A stretch of 64,000 nucleotides of DNA from Gemmatimonadales bacterium (lineage in GTDB: Bacteria; Gemmatimonadota; Gemmatimonadetes; Longimicrobiales; Gaopeijiaceae). Shown here one piece after another: positions 9,988 through 19,400 of the stretch. Each line of letters opens with the position of its first letter. Positions within the stretch are counted from its first letter, which is position 1. Under the pieces are notes generated by a model that ran no database searches, was not told the origin of the DNA, and saw only the letters and a list, made by a program, of their open reading frames with translations. Made by a program: the position numbers and the translations under genes. The DNA lies in assembly GCA_007692605.1 (NCBI GenBank), contig REBS01000135.1, positions 47,499 through 111,498 of the forward strand, written 5' to 3'.

Positions 9988-10072
9988 TCCTGACCTGACC
10001 CCGATCGTTTTCCCGATCGGGCGGACGATCCGCACCATCGTACGCCGGAGGTCACGGCGAACGAACGGAAAA

Positions 10073-10098
10073 GGGCACCCTCCTCACGGGGGGTGCCC
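10073..10098 (-). terminator. Stem-loop terminator between convergent foldase and tatA genes
   Basis: GGGCACCC and GGGTGCCC form a perfect eight-base stem with a ten-base loop. Read on the minus strand it is followed by TTTT, the form of an intrinsic terminator for tatA. It can also serve the foldase transcript arriving from the left, as expected between convergent genes. The remaining bases of the gap show nothing else. Confidence 0.7.
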
Positions 10099-10206
10099 TC
10101 GTTCATGCCTGGAGATTCCGGAGTCCTGCGCGAGCCCGTCCGCCGGGTTCCCGCAGGGCTTCAACGTCGGCGTTGTCCTCTTCGGACTCCTGTGTCCGGC
10201 CCGCGT

Positions 10207-10464
10207 CTACTTCGACGTCGTCAGCCGGCGCGGCTCCCCGTTGTTCTCGTCGTCGGAGGAGGAGTCGTCATCCTTTTCCTTCCGGTCCGAGGACCGGTCC
10301 TCCGGAAGCTTCATCTCTCCTTCCAGTTCGCGAAGCGAGCCCTTGAACTCCCGGATCCCCTTGCCCAGCGAGGAGCCGATCTCCGGCAGGCGTTTCGCCC
10401 CGAACAAGAGGAGGACCACCAGAAAGATCAAGACCAACTCGGGCATTCCAAGGCCACCAAACAT
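10207..10464 (-). CDS. tatA: Sec-independent translocase subunit TatA/TatE
   Basis: Forms the size-adjustable pore of the twin-arginine pathway. The 85 residues start with one membrane helix (about 7-22) followed directly by the hinge FGAKRLPEIG and an amphipathic helix. The tail is acidic and Ser/Asp-rich. Length and hinge fit TatA rather than TatB. tatC lies about 9 kb away in the window and no tatB was seen, so this TatA may do both jobs. It is 36 bases downstream of the DUF4321 gene and ends before a stem-loop terminator. Confidence 0.94.
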   Translation of the reverse strand: MFGGLGMPELVLIFLVVLLLFGAKRLPEIGSSLGKGIREFKGSLRELEGEMKLPEDRSSDRKEKDDDSSSDDENNGEPRRLTTSK

Positions 10465-10500
10465 TGTCTATCGCCTCCCTCCAAAGGGGAACGTACTGAA

Positions 10501-10785
10501 TCAGATCAAAGATCTGGAGACCGTCGCGACCAGCGCGATGCCCACCAGGGTCAAAACATTCAGGCTCAGGACCAGTGGTCCGAGCGTGATCGCGACCGCG
10601 ACCAGGTCCAGGTGAAACGGACCCAGCGAAGCCGCCACCGAAGTAATGAGAAAGTCCCGGGCCGCGCTGTCCGGAAGAAAGAGTTCACTCAGCCGTGACA
10701 GCAGTCCCCCCAGAAAGAGTCCCAGAATCAGGATCCACACGACCCTCGAGTTCCCCCGTCGTCGATTGTCCAGCAGGTGACTCAC
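10501..10785 (-). CDS. Small DUF4321 membrane protein
   Basis: 94 residues from a GTG start preceded by GGGAG nine bases upstream; an in-frame TTG eight codons earlier is less well supported. Two membrane segments (about residues 15-32 and 68-90) flank a short loop. The pattern of a GG-rich first helix, a PFHLDL segment and a second helix LSLNVLTLVGI matches my recollection of the DUF4321 family found in Firmicutes and other bacteria. Function is unknown. It lies between the polyprenyl synthase gene and tatA on the same strand. Confidence 0.7.
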   Translation of the reverse strand: MSHLLDNRRRGNSRVVWILILGLFLGGLLSRLSELFLPDSAARDFLITSVAASLGPFHLDLVAVAITLGPLVLSLNVLTLVGIALVATVSRSLI

Positions 10786-10849
10786 GTACTCACTCTCCCC
10801 ATTCCCCAATCCTCACGTTTCGGCGTGTGCGTCCGCACTTCGGACCTCT

Positions 10850-11857
10850 TCAACGACTTCGTTCGATTGCATACGTGATCGCAGCTCGCAAGGCATCCAT
10901 CGCCTCGCCTTCGGCTCCCACTTCATCGAGGGCCGCTGCCGCCTGATCGGCATAGAATCTGGCACGGCCTCGAGCGTACTCCAGCCCTCCCGACTCCCGC
11001 ACGATCGTCACGATCCTTTCGATCTCGTCATCGGTGGGATCGAGCAGGGTGAAGAAGCTCCGAATTCGATCCCGCCCGGCGTCATCGACCACCCGCAGGG
11101 TTTCCACAAGGGGAAGGGTCACCTTCCGCTCCCGAAGATCGTGGCCGACGGGCTTGCCCGTCACCGCCTCCGAGCCTTCGTAGTCGAGGAGGTCGTCGGC
11201 CACCTGAAAGGCCATCCCCAGCGCCTGGCCGTAGCGTCGAAAGGCGTCCCTCCAACGATCCAGCCCCACGACTGCCCCCATTTCGCAGGCGGCCGCCATG
11301 AGAGACGCCGTCTTGCACGAAATGAGACGCGTGTAGTCGTCTTCGGTGAAATCGAGGGCGTCGTAGGAGGTCAGCTGGCGCAGTTCGCCCACGCTCATCT
11401 CGTTCGAAGCCCTGGCCAGCGATCGGATCGCCTCGAGACGTCCCAGTCGAGCCAACTCCATGACCGACCGAGAGTACAGGTAGTCCCCGGTGATCACGGC
11501 AACCTGATGCGACCAGAGGTGATTCACGGTCGGCATCCCCCTCCGGAGCACCGAATGATCCACCGCATCGTCGTGGACCAGCGTCGCCAGATGAACGAGC
11601 TCCACGACGGCCGCAAGCGATACCGCGTCCTCATGGGGGTGCCCCCCCACTTCGTTGACGAGTAGGAGAAGGGTCGGCCGAAAGAATTTCCCACGCATCC
11701 TCAGGAGAACGTCGTTGACCTCCTCGATCATGTCGAAGTCGCTCAGGACGATCCGCTGGATCTCGTCCATCACTCCGTCGAGCCGATCCTTGACCGGCTC
11801 CTGAATCGGAACCAGGCGGGAGGTGGCGGAGGGCGGTACAGTGGTGGCGTGACTCAT
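10850..11857 (-). CDS. Polyprenyl diphosphate synthase (long-chain)
   Basis: Builds an all-trans polyprenyl diphosphate by adding isopentenyl units, most likely the side chain of the respiratory quinone. The 335 residues have the first Asp-rich motif DDAVD (96-100) in LVHDDAVDHSVLRRGMPT and the second DDLLD (221-225), the two magnesium sites of the family. The GKFFRPTLLLL segment near residue 57 also fits. I chose the ATG beginning MSHATTV; a TTG eight codons upstream is possible. It follows the TPR gene by 40 bases. Chain length cannot be set from sequence alone, so octaprenyl (ispB) and heptaprenyl (hepT) names are both possible. Confidence 0.9.
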   Translation of the reverse strand: MSHATTVPPSATSRLVPIQEPVKDRLDGVMDEIQRIVLSDFDMIEEVNDVLLRMRGKFFRPTLLLLVNEVGGHPHEDAVSLAAVVELVHLATLVHDDAVDHSVLRRGMPTVNHLWSHQVAVITGDYLYSRSVMELARLGRLEAIRSLARASNEMSVGELRQLTSYDALDFTEDDYTRLISCKTASLMAAACEMGAVVGLDRWRDAFRRYGQALGMAFQVADDLLDYEGSEAVTGKPVGHDLRERKVTLPLVETLRVVDDAGRDRIRSFFTLLDPTDDEIERIVTIVRESGGLEYARGRARFYADQAAAALDEVGAEGEAMDALRAAITYAIERSR

Positions 11858-11897
11858 GGTTCCGACCGGGGCGGAGGACAAAGCGGAGGCGGGTGTG

Positions 11898-13910
11898 TCA
11901 TCGGAGCCCCCTCAAGCGCTCCGTCACATCCTTGAAGTTGATGTCGAGGGAGAAGACCTTCTCATAGAACTCCCTCGCATCGTCGGGGTTCCCGGCGCGC
12001 TCGTGCGCCACCGCCAGATAGTAGTAGATCCCGAGCAGGTCGTCCTCAATCGGACGCGGGAGTTCCAGCGCCCGGGAGAGAACCCGGGCCGCCATCTTCG
12101 GCTCATCCTTGTCGAGGAAACACTGCCCCATCATCTCGATTGCACCCAGGTGCGCGGGCTTTGCCCGAAGCGCCGCCTGAAACATCGAGATCGCCTCGTC
12201 CAGAAGTCCCATCTCCCTGTAGGCTGCACCCAGGTCGTACCGGGAGCTGCTGTCCTCGTGATCCAGGTTTCGGGCCACCTTGTCCTTGAAGTCCGAGAGC
12301 ATGCTCGCAAAATCCATCCCCTCGTCGCCACTCGGCTCATGCCCGGGCGCGACCCAACGCGTAGTCCCGACCTCATCGTCATCGAGGATCATCGCTCCAA
12401 GGTCCACGAACGTCTCGGCCGGAGGGGTCTCGGGTTCGGAGGTCGGGATCGGGGGCGGATCCTCGGGAAGGACTTCAAGGGTTTCGAACGACTCCCCGGA
12501 TTCGATCTCGATCTCTTCGCCGGACTCGATGGCGACGGGGCCCTCGTCGAACCCGACCGGCTCGACGGAGCGTCCCAGGGCATCGAGAGCGACCGGGTGG
12601 CTGGGGTCCAGCTGCAGCACCTGCTCGTAGACCGATGTGGCCTTCTCCATCGAGCCCGAGCGCGCCAGGGCACCGGCGAGCCCCACGAAGGCGGAGAGCA
12701 GGAGACCCCGGTCGTTGGTTCGGTAGGCGAACTCCACCAGTTCCTCATGGCGGTCCGGGTCATCGGGATCGGTCGCGATGCGCTCCCGGATCCCCTTGAG
12801 TGAGTCCCCTTCCCCCTCGCCCGGCGCGGCCTCATCCGCACCCCCGAAGTCGAACTCGTCCTCGGCACCCAGGAGCGGCAGAGGCTCCTCGGATTCCGGT
12901 ACGTCGTCTTCGTCGTCGACGTCCAGGTCCCCGGTTCCCACCCCACCCGTCTCGACCGCATTAAATTCGAAGTCTCCGCCGGTCGACTCGAACCCGTCGA
13001 CGGGTGAAGGCTCGGGGTCCTCGTACACCTCTTCGTCGTCCTCCAACTGGGCCGACTCGAGCTGCAGGTCCGACGGTCGGTCGTCATCGGCCAGGTGGAA
13101 GCCGTCGTCGAATTCCTCGTCGAAATCGCCACCGAAGTCGTCGGAGAGACCCTCCGCGGGCTCCACCTCGATCACTTCGTCGTCGGAGAGCTCCATCCCG
13201 CCGAGCCCCGTGGACTCGAAGGCGTCCATCCCGGTGAGGTCCTCGTCCGCTTCTCCCCCCATACCGCTCGCGTCCTCCGGGATGGTGTCCGGACTCGGGA
13301 ACCTCACCTCGGGGTCGACCGCACGGATCCGTTCCGCGAGCTCCTCCGACCGCTCGTCAGCTCCGGCCCGCTCAAGCACCTTCCAGGCGTGCAGCAGGTG
13401 GGAGACCCCTTCCTCCACGCGCTCCGACGAGATGAGCTGTTCTCCCAGGAACATCCGGGTCTCGACGTCATCGGGGACCAGGGTAACCAGCTCCTTCAGC
13501 CCTTTGAGCGCGACATCGCGCTCACCGCGAGCCTCCATCATCTCGGCGTAGGTCAGGTAGCTCTGCCGAGCGTCGACCACGAACCCCTGCTTCGCACGGA
13601 TTTCACCCATACGGCGAAAGATCTCGGGACGCCCTGGGGCGTTGCGGATCATCTTCCGGCAGATCGCAATCGCATTGTTCGGCAGGTCCGACTCCAGGTA
13701 GAGGTCGATCGCCTCGTCGTACGTCTCGATTGCGGCATCCATGTCGCCATTGCGCACCTGGAGGTCCGCCATCCGGTTCAGGAGGGCGATATCCGGCTCC
13801 TCGGCCTCTTCGAGGGCGTCGGCCGCTCGCCGGTAGAGGGAAAGGGCCTTTCCCCATTCCTCAGCCAACTCGTGCTCTCTCGCCTGCTGCTTCAGGGTGT
13901 CGATCTTCAT
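11898..13910 (-). CDS. Large acidic TPR-repeat protein
   Basis: 670 residues. Tetratricopeptide repeats cover about 1-200 (IALLNRMADLQVRNGDMDAA, PEIFRRMGEIRAKQGFVVDA) and a second block covers about 540-670 (SSRYDLGAAYREMGLLDEAI, GIYYYLAVAHERAGNPDDA). Between them lies a very acidic, low-complexity region (about 210-540) with another TPR-like island near 385-440. There is no signal peptide. The start overlaps the ftcD stop by four bases (ATGA). It looks like a scaffold protein. Layout and composition mirror the acidic TPR protein at 6-8 kb, suggesting a related pair. Function unknown. Confidence 0.85.
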   Translation of the reverse strand: MKIDTLKQQAREHELAEEWGKALSLYRRAADALEEAEEPDIALLNRMADLQVRNGDMDAAIETYDEAIDLYLESDLPNNAIAICRKMIRNAPGRPEIFRRMGEIRAKQGFVVDARQSYLTYAEMMEARGERDVALKGLKELVTLVPDDVETRMFLGEQLISSERVEEGVSHLLHAWKVLERAGADERSEELAERIRAVDPEVRFPSPDTIPEDASGMGGEADEDLTGMDAFESTGLGGMELSDDEVIEVEPAEGLSDDFGGDFDEEFDDGFHLADDDRPSDLQLESAQLEDDEEVYEDPEPSPVDGFESTGGDFEFNAVETGGVGTGDLDVDDEDDVPESEEPLPLLGAEDEFDFGGADEAAPGEGEGDSLKGIRERIATDPDDPDRHEELVEFAYRTNDRGLLLSAFVGLAGALARSGSMEKATSVYEQVLQLDPSHPVALDALGRSVEPVGFDEGPVAIESGEEIEIESGESFETLEVLPEDPPPIPTSEPETPPAETFVDLGAMILDDDEVGTTRWVAPGHEPSGDEGMDFASMLSDFKDKVARNLDHEDSSSRYDLGAAYREMGLLDEAISMFQAALRAKPAHLGAIEMMGQCFLDKDEPKMAARVLSRALELPRPIEDDLLGIYYYLAVAHERAGNPDDAREFYEKVFSLDINFKDVTERLRGLR

Positions 13911-14962
13911 CCGGTTTCGTCCTGCTCCCTCGAGCTCGAGAGCTCCTCGGAGAGTCGTGTGAGTTCGTCATTCAGCGCGGCTGGAATCGGGTCCACCGAG
14001 GCTCGCGCGGCCTCAAGCACCCGCCCGGCCACTTTCGCGATGCGTGCTACGCGATGCTCCGCCACCCGAGAGGATAGAACCTTCGGGGGGGTCCGGTCCA
14101 GCGTCGCCAGCCGATCGGCACCGGCCCGGGCCACCAGTTCATCGGGACACATCCCGATGATTTCCGTTCCGGCCAGCCGCCCACCCTCGACCTCGACCCT
14201 CTCCTCGATCCGTCGGAACACCGAAAAGGCATCGCGCCGGCCGGCGTCTTCCAGGTTCATCGAAATCTGCATCCGACCCTGACCGGGCAGTTCGAGTCCG
14301 AGTGTCTGAAGCCCCGGAATGCCTCCGCGGCTCCCTCGCAGCTCGGCCGAAATCCGCTTCAGCGCCGCCATCTCGAGCCCCTCCACATCGATATTCCAGG
14401 CCAGCAGGAGGGGTCGTGCGCCGACACAGACGACCCCTGCGGTCGGATGCACCCGGATCCCCGGAGTGAGGTCGGGCGCCGTGCGCCGGGTCTCTCCCGA
14501 TCCCGAGTGTGCGTCGGCGACGAGAGCTTCGAATCCCCCTCTCCGAAGGTCGGCCAGTCGTCTCCGCGGAGGCGTCGATGCTTCGCCGTAGAAATATACG
14601 GGAATCCCCACCTCTTCGGCGATCCGGGCCCCGACGCGGCGCGCGGAGCGGACCGCATCCGTCATGTCGAGACCGGCGAGGGGAACGAAAGGAAGGACGT
14701 CGAGGGCGCCAACTCTGGGATGGACTCCCGTGTGGTCACGAAGGTCGATCGCGCCCGCAGCCCACCGGGCCAGCGCGACCGCCGCCGACTCCACGCGTGG
14801 TGGAGCGCCGATGAAGGTCAGCACCGAACGGTTGTGGTCCGGATCCGAGGAGTAATCGAGGACTTCCGCACCCTCCCCGGCCACGAGCTCGACGCATCGC
14901 TCCAGCAACGCCGTATCCCGCCCGAAGCTGAGGTTGGGCACCGCCTCCAGGACGGGCATCAT
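13907..14962 (-). CDS. ftcD: Glutamate formimidoyltransferase
   Basis: Transfers the formimino group from formiminoglutamate to tetrahydrofolate, linking histidine breakdown with one-carbon metabolism. Residues 1-300 match the transferase part of FTCD: VPNLSFGRD at the N-terminus, SSDPDHNRSVLTFIG, HTGVHPRVGALDV and YFYGEA. The C-terminal 50 residues are a helical extension. The cyclodeaminase half is absent, so this is the stand-alone form. No hut gene is nearby, and 5-formyltetrahydrofolate recycling is an alternative role. Two ATGs start the frame. The stop overlaps the next TPR gene. Confidence 0.9.
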   Translation of the reverse strand: MMPVLEAVPNLSFGRDTALLERCVELVAGEGAEVLDYSSDPDHNRSVLTFIGAPPRVESAAVALARWAAGAIDLRDHTGVHPRVGALDVLPFVPLAGLDMTDAVRSARRVGARIAEEVGIPVYFYGEASTPPRRRLADLRRGGFEALVADAHSGSGETRRTAPDLTPGIRVHPTAGVVCVGARPLLLAWNIDVEGLEMAALKRISAELRGSRGGIPGLQTLGLELPGQGRMQISMNLEDAGRRDAFSVFRRIEERVEVEGGRLAGTEIIGMCPDELVARAGADRLATLDRTPPKVLSSRVAEHRVARIAKVAGRVLEAARASVDPIPAALNDELTRLSEELSSSREQDETG

Positions 14963-15045
14963 AGGCCGGGAGTATAGCGTCCGGGCGAAGTGGGCACAAC
15001 AAGATCAGGCCCCCGCCCGGACCGCCGACGGCAACCGCGCTTCGC

Positions 15046-16206
15046 TCAGCGGGCGGAGCGCTCCCCGATCGTGGAGAGCGCCGGATTCCCGGGCTGCAGC
15101 TGAAATGCCCAGTCGAAGAGCGCGATCGCACCGTCCTGGGCGAAGCCGACATGGGTGACACGGATGACCCCGTAGTTCCACTGCCCGCCGCTTGCGGGAA
15201 CGCGCAGGACATAGCTGTATCCCGAGGTCATCGCGAGGTCCCCCTGGTGATACCCTCCACCCGGGGCGAACCTGAGATCGGTGCATCCGGCATCGGCCGC
15301 CGGTCCGCACCGAAGGGCCGTGGTGGGGAAGGCCTCGCCGTGCACTTCGACCCCCGGGCCGGGCACGAGCCACCAGCCCTCGCTGTCGACCTCCATACGG
15401 AAGTGTCGGTCGCCGCTGGAGCCCGGAACGATCGGGTCGGTCGCCTCGGAGTCCTGGAACCGAAACCCGGAGAGCGCCGGGCGATCCTCGAAGGCGTAGA
15501 TGAACTCCCCGTGAAAGTCGGGTCGGGGCGTCCCCTCGGCCAGCACGCTCCCACCACTCTCGTGACCGAGATCATCGACCGAGGTCACAAAGTACCCGTA
15601 GGTGTTCCCATTCTCGACCAGGAGATCCAGGAACCCCTCGGAATCGGTCTCGCCCAGAAAGACGACCTCGCCGTCCCCACCTTCCAGGTACACGCGGTAG
15701 AAGGCGAAGTCGTCGGCCGATCTCGCGAGGTCATCCCACTTCAGGAAGATCGCGTTGTCGAGGGGAACCGCATCGATGCTCCCCGGTGCGGGGGGAGCCA
15801 CCGGCTGCGGAACGAAGACCTCGACCGCGAAGTCGCTCGCCGTCTCCGCTCCGCTCCGTGAGTCGAACGACGCCACGTAGTACTCGTAACTTCGGCCCGG
15901 ACTCAGATTGATATCGGAGTAGGAGCAGACGCCGTCGCGGCAGTTGCTCACGTCGGCGACCAGATAATAATCCCGATCCGTGGTGCGCTTCGCGTAGACG
16001 CGAAAGGATTCGCCGTCCCACCCCCGGTGCAGTTCCCACTGAAGGTTCACGGCCTGTGCGTAATACCAGACCTGAAGATCGACCGGTGGAGCCGGGCCGG
16101 CGCCGGACCATGTGGTTCCGACGTCGTCACATCCGGCCATCAGGATGACGAGCACGGGGAGCAGGACGGCCCTGCGAATTCGACGGGTGAAGCTTGGGCT
16201 CAACAT
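15046..16206 (-). CDS. FN3-like lipoprotein of unknown function
   Basis: 386 residues starting MLSPSFTRR, with AGGAG eight bases before the ATG; a longer frame upstream lacks support. The signal peptide ends in the lipobox LMAGC (Cys about 25), so it is a lipoprotein. Two beta-sandwich segments resembling fibronectin type III follow (about 40-125 and 130-225, each with a tyrosine-rich YxYYVxSxD or YGYFVTSVD strand). A C-terminal domain of about 150 residues with four cysteines has no family I recognise. It lies 244 bases downstream of lptD on the same strand. A role in envelope assembly is only a guess. Confidence 0.75.
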   Translation of the reverse strand: MLSPSFTRRIRRAVLLPVLVILMAGCDDVGTTWSGAGPAPPVDLQVWYYAQAVNLQWELHRGWDGESFRVYAKRTTDRDYYLVADVSNCRDGVCSYSDINLSPGRSYEYYVASFDSRSGAETASDFAVEVFVPQPVAPPAPGSIDAVPLDNAIFLKWDDLARSADDFAFYRVYLEGGDGEVVFLGETDSEGFLDLLVENGNTYGYFVTSVDDLGHESGGSVLAEGTPRPDFHGEFIYAFEDRPALSGFRFQDSEATDPIVPGSSGDRHFRMEVDSEGWWLVPGPGVEVHGEAFPTTALRCGPAADAGCTDLRFAPGGGYHQGDLAMTSGYSYVLRVPASGGQWNYGVIRVTHVGFAQDGAIALFDWAFQLQPGNPALSTIGERSAR

Positions 16207-16379
16207 GGTTCGACTCCTTCGAAGCGGGCGAACTCGCGTGGGGACTCCTGGGTCGGCCTGCCGGCGAACAACTTCCTTCCGCCGGACGCCCTGCCGACTC
16301 CTCAGTGCAGGAGGCATGCCGGGAAGAACTCGACCCATCGCCCCTGTCAGCAACGCCTCCCGGGGGTGGAGCCGAGCGA

Positions 16380-16401
16380 GGTGTCCTCCGTTCAGGACAC
16401 C
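16380..16401 (-). terminator. Hairpin downstream of lptD
   Basis: GGTGTCCT and AGGACACC form a perfect eight-base stem with a six-base loop, about 50 bases past the lptD stop on the minus strand. There is no T-run after it, so it may be a weak terminator or an mRNA-stabilising hairpin. The rest of the 244-base gap shows no other structure I trust. Confidence 0.4.
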
Positions 16402-16450
16402 CTGCGTCCGCACGCGAGATCAGCGGGCCTCAGTCGGAAACAGGCTCCGA

Positions 16451-19400
16451 TCAGAACCCTGCGGGCAGGCCCTCACCGGGGCCACCGAGTCGCCCGTCGA
16501 CGTTGCGCTGCTCGTAGTCGAAGCGCAGGTCCCGATTCGCCCTCAGCGAGACATCGAACTGGAAGCTCCAGTTACCACTGGCCGTCTGCCGGAAGCCGAA
16601 GGAGGCCTCCCACTCGTGAAGGTCGCGCCGCAGTCGGAGGATGTGGTCGTTGAAGCGGGCCTCCTCGACGTCGTACGTCGTTTGCCAGGTCGCATCCCAG
16701 TTCGGGGTTGGCTGGAAGGAGAGCGAGGCGGAGACCATCTGCGAGCGCAGCGCCGTCGATCCGGGCTGCTGAGCCCCTGCCGCCGGGCGCGGGCGCCGCA
16801 GCGAATAGGAGAGACGGGCATCCCAACCCTGGCGTCGAGGTCCCGCTGCCGAGGGGCCCGCCGAGGAGCCCGGCATGACACGATTCTCGTCGAACCCGTC
16901 GGATCCACCGAAGGGGTCGTCATCGTCGTCGAACCCACCGGCGGCTCCCTCGGGTGCTCCCGGCTGACCCGGTCCAGGCCCGGCATCGGACGGCTCCGAT
17001 GGCTCGATGCCGAGAACACTCGCCACCCTGCGAACGATCCCCGAGCGGTGGTCGATCGAGAACCCCACGGAGAGCTGCTCGAGGTGCGGGGCGAACCTTC
17101 GAAGCTCCCCCTCCGATCCCACCGCCGGCTCCTCGAAGAGCGAGTGCGCGAAGGAGAGGCTGAGTCCCCGCAGGTAGTCGGAGCGAACGGTGTTGGTCAG
17201 GCGCGTCGTCGTGAAACCGTCGATGAAACGACCGGTCGAGTCCGCCTGGACCAGGTCGTACGCCACCGCAGAGGTGTTGAGGCCGAGGAGGGTGACCACT
17301 CGGGACTGGGGCGCGCGCCGCGGCCCGTCGTCGTCCGTGGGGTCGTCGTCGGGGAGATCTCCGACCCCTTCCATCTCGTCGGAATCGGGATCCTCGGAGA
17401 GGAGGGGGAGCGGGTCCTCGGCCTCAACATCGGGATCGTCCTCTCCGGGGGGCAGGGCCGCCGCGGGATCCAGCGCATCTGCGGGCTCGGTGGCACCCGG
17501 CCGTGCAGGTTCGGGCTCCCGCTCCTCTTCCTGGACCCGCGCCTCGAAGGTCTGGTTCAACGTGAGGCTGACCTGGTTCTGGACCCTGAGATTCCTGGAT
17601 CCGAACACTCGATCCTGGAGCGCGGTCGGCTCGGTCGCCGGAGAGTAGCTGTAGTTGATTCCCGGAGAAAGCTTGTGGCGGATGGCCTCGAAACCAGCGA
17701 AGCCCGGATAGAAACCGAAAATCTCGGTCCGTGCGCCCACCCCGAGGCTGAGCCGCGTGGGGGCCGTCACGAAGGCGGTCGCGTCGGGAATGCTGTCGAC
17801 GCGCGCGAGGTTTCCACTCAGGCTCAGCGACGGGGTGATCGTGCTGTTGCCCATGAGACGCTGCTGATATCCCAGCGAGACATTCCAGTCTGCGGTCGCG
17901 TCGCTGAAGGCCACGAGCTCTCCGGTCTGCGGGTGCACGCTCGAGAACGAAGACCCGGTCGGCCCGGGGGCGAAGCCGGAGCCCGGGCCGAAGCCCGGCA
18001 GGACCGCCATTCCGTCGGCACCCGGTTCGAGGAGTTCCGCCGGCACCTCGGGGAAGACGGTCTCGCGGTAGTTCACCTGGCTCGAGAGACTGAGGCTGCC
18101 CAGACCGATCGAACCGCGGGCGCGAGCCTGCGTACGGGTGTTGTCGGCCCGGTTGAAGCGGAAGAGCGTATCGGGCTGGACCGGAAACTCCCGCACATCG
18201 CGACTGAAGCTCGTCGATCCACTCAGCGAGACGTTGTTGTACCAACTTGCCTGCTGGGGCGGCGCCGAGAAGAGGGTACGGGTGTTCAGCGACAGCGATG
18301 CGTTGGGCAGGGTCATCTCGAGCCGGTCGTCGCTCAGGAACTGCTGGCGACGGGCCGAGACCGAGAGGCTTCCCCACCCGAACCGATGCTGGAGACCGGC
18401 ATTCGAGTCGATCGACGAGGTGAGCTCACGGGGGTCGAGCGAGGTCTGCCGCACGAGACCCGTGTTCGTGACGTAGTTGCCCGAGAGAGAGACGCGGGTG
18501 CGCTCCGTGGCCTCCCAGTTGTTGCGGGTCGAGATGGCGAAGTCCCGGGCGCCGGTGTCACGCCAGAAACGGCGCATCGAAACGTCGCCTTGCAGGAACT
18601 GGCGGGCCCACCGGTACCGCAGCGATCCCGTGAGCGCGGTATACTGGTTCGACCACCAGTCCATGGCCAGCGATGCGTCGGAATAGTCCGACATCGCCCA
18701 GAAGAACCCCACGTTCGAGATCCGGCGGTTGTATCCGGCCGACGTGCGCACGATGTCGTTGACCGAGAACCGGGGCGTCAGGATTCCGCTCGATCGACCG
18801 GACTGCATCGGCTGCGCCATGAAGGGCAGCCAGGCCACCGGCACATCGTCGAAATAGAGCCGGACCGAGCGGGCGACGAGGACTCGGTCCGCCACGATCT
18901 TCATCGCCTCGGCCTCGAAGTACGAGTGGGGCGGATCGTGATCACACGATGTGAACCGGGTGTTGCTGCCGAAGAGGAGGCCGTCCTGAACGGAGTCCAG
19001 GTTGCCCCGCACGATCCAGTTGCCCCCTCCCTCGGAATACGTGGTCTCCGCGTCCCGAGCCGTAGCCCTCTGGGTCGGGACATCGTACACCATCGACGAG
19101 CTACGGACCGGATCCCCGCGCTGCGAGGTGAGAAGGGTGGAGCCGATCGTACGCACCCGCCCCGAGGCTTCGTCGTAGACGATCGAGGTATCGGCCTCGA
19201 CCTGAACGCCCTCCCCGGAGAAACGGGCTGCGTTGTCCGAGGATCCGGTCAGGGTGAGGCGCCGGTCGATCGCGGTGAAGTCGGCCCTTGCTCCCGAATA
19301 GGTGGCAATGTTGTAGCCCGGCAGTCGCGAGAGTGCCTGCATGATCGAGTCGGCGCCCGACGGAAGTCGGGCCTGCGGGGAAGTCCGGGTCGATTCGGCG

